From: Sialis fuliginosa
Lineage: Eukaryota > Arthropoda > Insecta > Megaloptera > Sialidae
Length of the DNA stretch: 64,000 nt
Assembly (NCBI GenBank): GCA_961205875.1
Contig: OY540817.1
Span: 14,233,001-14,297,000, forward strand
Reading direction: 5' to 3'
Below the pieces are notes generated by a model. The model was not told where the DNA came from. It searched no databases and was given only the letters and a program-made list of their open reading frames with translations. A program made the translations under genes and the position numbers. Shown one piece after another: positions 62,231 through 64,000 of the stretch (the stretch's first letter is position 1; every line of letters begins with the position of its first letter).

Positions 62231-63199
62231 CTTATTTTCGATTAATTTAATTAATAACCAAACGTCACTATAATTTTATCCAGAACTACAAAAGTAGCTT
62301 AATGCGGTACTGTCATAAAGCACCCCATATGTTTACGTATTTTTCAAAAATTGAATATTTTTACGATCAAAGCGATCGTCGTTGGGTTTGTTTGTCATTT
62401 GATATTTACATTACAGCTTATAAAATGGCGTACAGCTGATAAAATGTTTGGGGTTTGGAAAATGTTAGGTGATCAGATTTTTTATTTTATTTTAAATTTT
62501 AGACGCGTATGAGGGTAGTTGTTTTCAGTGCTTCCATATAGATCTTTTTGTGCGGCTCACTGGGTTACACGTATATGGGTATTTACTTGATTGTTTTTTC
62601 TTTTTGATTCGTTAAACGGATTCGTACTTTCCAGACAGATTTTAGAATTTTCTAAAAAGTCATTTGTTCATTTATATCTATATAATGTGTTAGTTGTTTG
62701 AAAAGTTTGTAACGATTTTAAAGGGTATATCTCAAGACGATTTTGACGTAAAAATGAGCACTAATATGCAGAGATTTTTTACTAACAATTCGAAAGTTAT
62801 TTTCCGGAACTAATAATCGTAGGGCAATAAATAAAACGACAGCATATTTATATTTTGTATATTTTACCTAGTCCCATTTAAAATAAAATTTTAACCCTCT
62901 GTTTCTCAATCCTAAAATACAGTAGCATAAAAAAATTAAGCCAATTTCCATTAAAAAAATTAATCTTAAAAAAGTTACATTACTACGTTATACCAGTGGT
63001 GAAGCGTCCATGGAAGCAGGGGAAGCAGTGCTTCCCTTTCTTTATGGGTAAATTAATACAAATCTGTGTTTTCAGTTAATAAATAATTTAAAAATATTAT
63101 TAGAATATTCATCTTTATGCGCAACCCAAATATTTTAACCAAAAGTCAAAAATAGCATTTAATATTAATTTACACGTTCAATTATAAAACTATAATACC

Positions 63200-63840
63200 T
63201 CTACTACGTCTTGTTTTCTTGTATTTTAGTCGATATTTGTATGACGAATTGAAGTTCACTACTGGAAATTTCACTAAAATTTTTTGAATTTTTGATTTCG
63301 TTAAAAGTATGTTTATTATATAGAAAATGACGTGAAAAGTTGAAATTTTCAAACCGCAGGTCTGTATCTCAAACCGTTGTTGAGATATAGCCTCCGAAAG
63401 TTTCAGTTTTTTCAAAATTTTGAAGAAAAATGGCCATAACTTGTGAACGGATGGTCGGAATTGATTTTAGTTGACGGATTTGGAATCAGCGTGTCAAAAT
63501 CTATGTAGTAACATGTACAATACTTTAAAACTCGAAAAAAAAATTTTCGCGAAAAATCGAAAAAATTCAAAGGGGTATACCTTAAAAAAATGTCGATTTT
63601 TGACCAAATTTTTTTTGTCGGATTTTAAAGTATTGTACATGTCATTATATAGATTTTGACACGCTGATTTCAAATCCGTCAACTAAAATGCGGTTTGAAA
63701 ATTTCAATTTTTTACGCCATTTTCTATATAATAATAATACTTTTAACGAAATCAAAAATTCAAAATTTTTTAGTGAAATTTTCTGCAGTGAACTTCAACT
63801 CGTCATACAAATATCGATTCTTTTATTACATTATTCAATA
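63200..63840. repeat. Large imperfect inverted repeat at the window end
   Basis: The left arm (about 63229-63540) and right arm (about 63605-63835) are inverse copies around a centre near 63570. The left arm has about 105 extra bases (around 63358-63462) absent on the right. Paired short frames on both strands give near-identical peptides (for example MTDLESACQNL and MTDLKSACQNL) because the arms mirror each other; they are not separate genes. Confidence 0.7.
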
Positions 63841-64000
63841 TTTTATCAATTGTCGATCCTCTCGTACCCGCCCTCGAACATATGATTTGTACGAAATTAT
63901 GTGTACTAACAAATAAATTATATAGCCTCTTACAATAATAACGACAAGTCACAAAAAATGTATTGCATTTAAATCACTTTATAAATATACAAATATGTTA

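Overview
This is an AT-rich, intron-bearing animal nuclear DNA window, most likely from an insect. Two genes can be supported. Both lie on the + strand and encode secreted, low-complexity, cuticle-like proteins. Each has a TATA box close upstream, a predicted N-terminal signal peptide, a Lys-Arg dibasic site shortly after the predicted cleavage point, and exon phases that join without a frameshift. The insect assignment rests on this gene style (including a 9-nt first coding exon inside a signal peptide) and on the mobile-element content. The order is not established; Hemiptera or Lepidoptera would both fit.

Layout: 1-9.0 kb is intergenic and carries several small elements (a 151-bp hAT-type element, a TAA-flanked element, one copy of a dispersed retroelement, a hammerhead-like ribozyme motif and a long inverted-repeat element). 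Gene A (9083-12606) has three coding exons, one of them a 42-nt microexon, and its 3' UTR holds a hAT-type insertion. From 13.5 to 50 kb no gene is recognisable; the interval is a patchwork of degraded transposons and foldback elements. Gene B (50207-55671) has four coding exons; the first encodes only three residues. From 56.8 to 64 kb there is AT-rich intergenic DNA with a nested foldback insertion and a large imperfect inverted repeat at the end.

The most informative non-coding signals are (1) hammerhead-ribozyme-like motifs of the kind known from Penelope-like retroelements, two of them with the full hammerhead layout and a self-complementary CACGTG in place of stem III; (2) a set of short elements with 8-bp target duplications and CAG-starting inverted termini (hAT type); (3) two insertions for which another copy in the same window provides the empty target site; and (4) a 22-bp direct repeat flanking a 321-bp insert. 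None of this shows a clear new molecular system. The window is best read as two cuticle-like genes in a transposon-rich landscape. All coordinates come from reading the sequence by eye; element ends are approximate unless a target duplication is stated.
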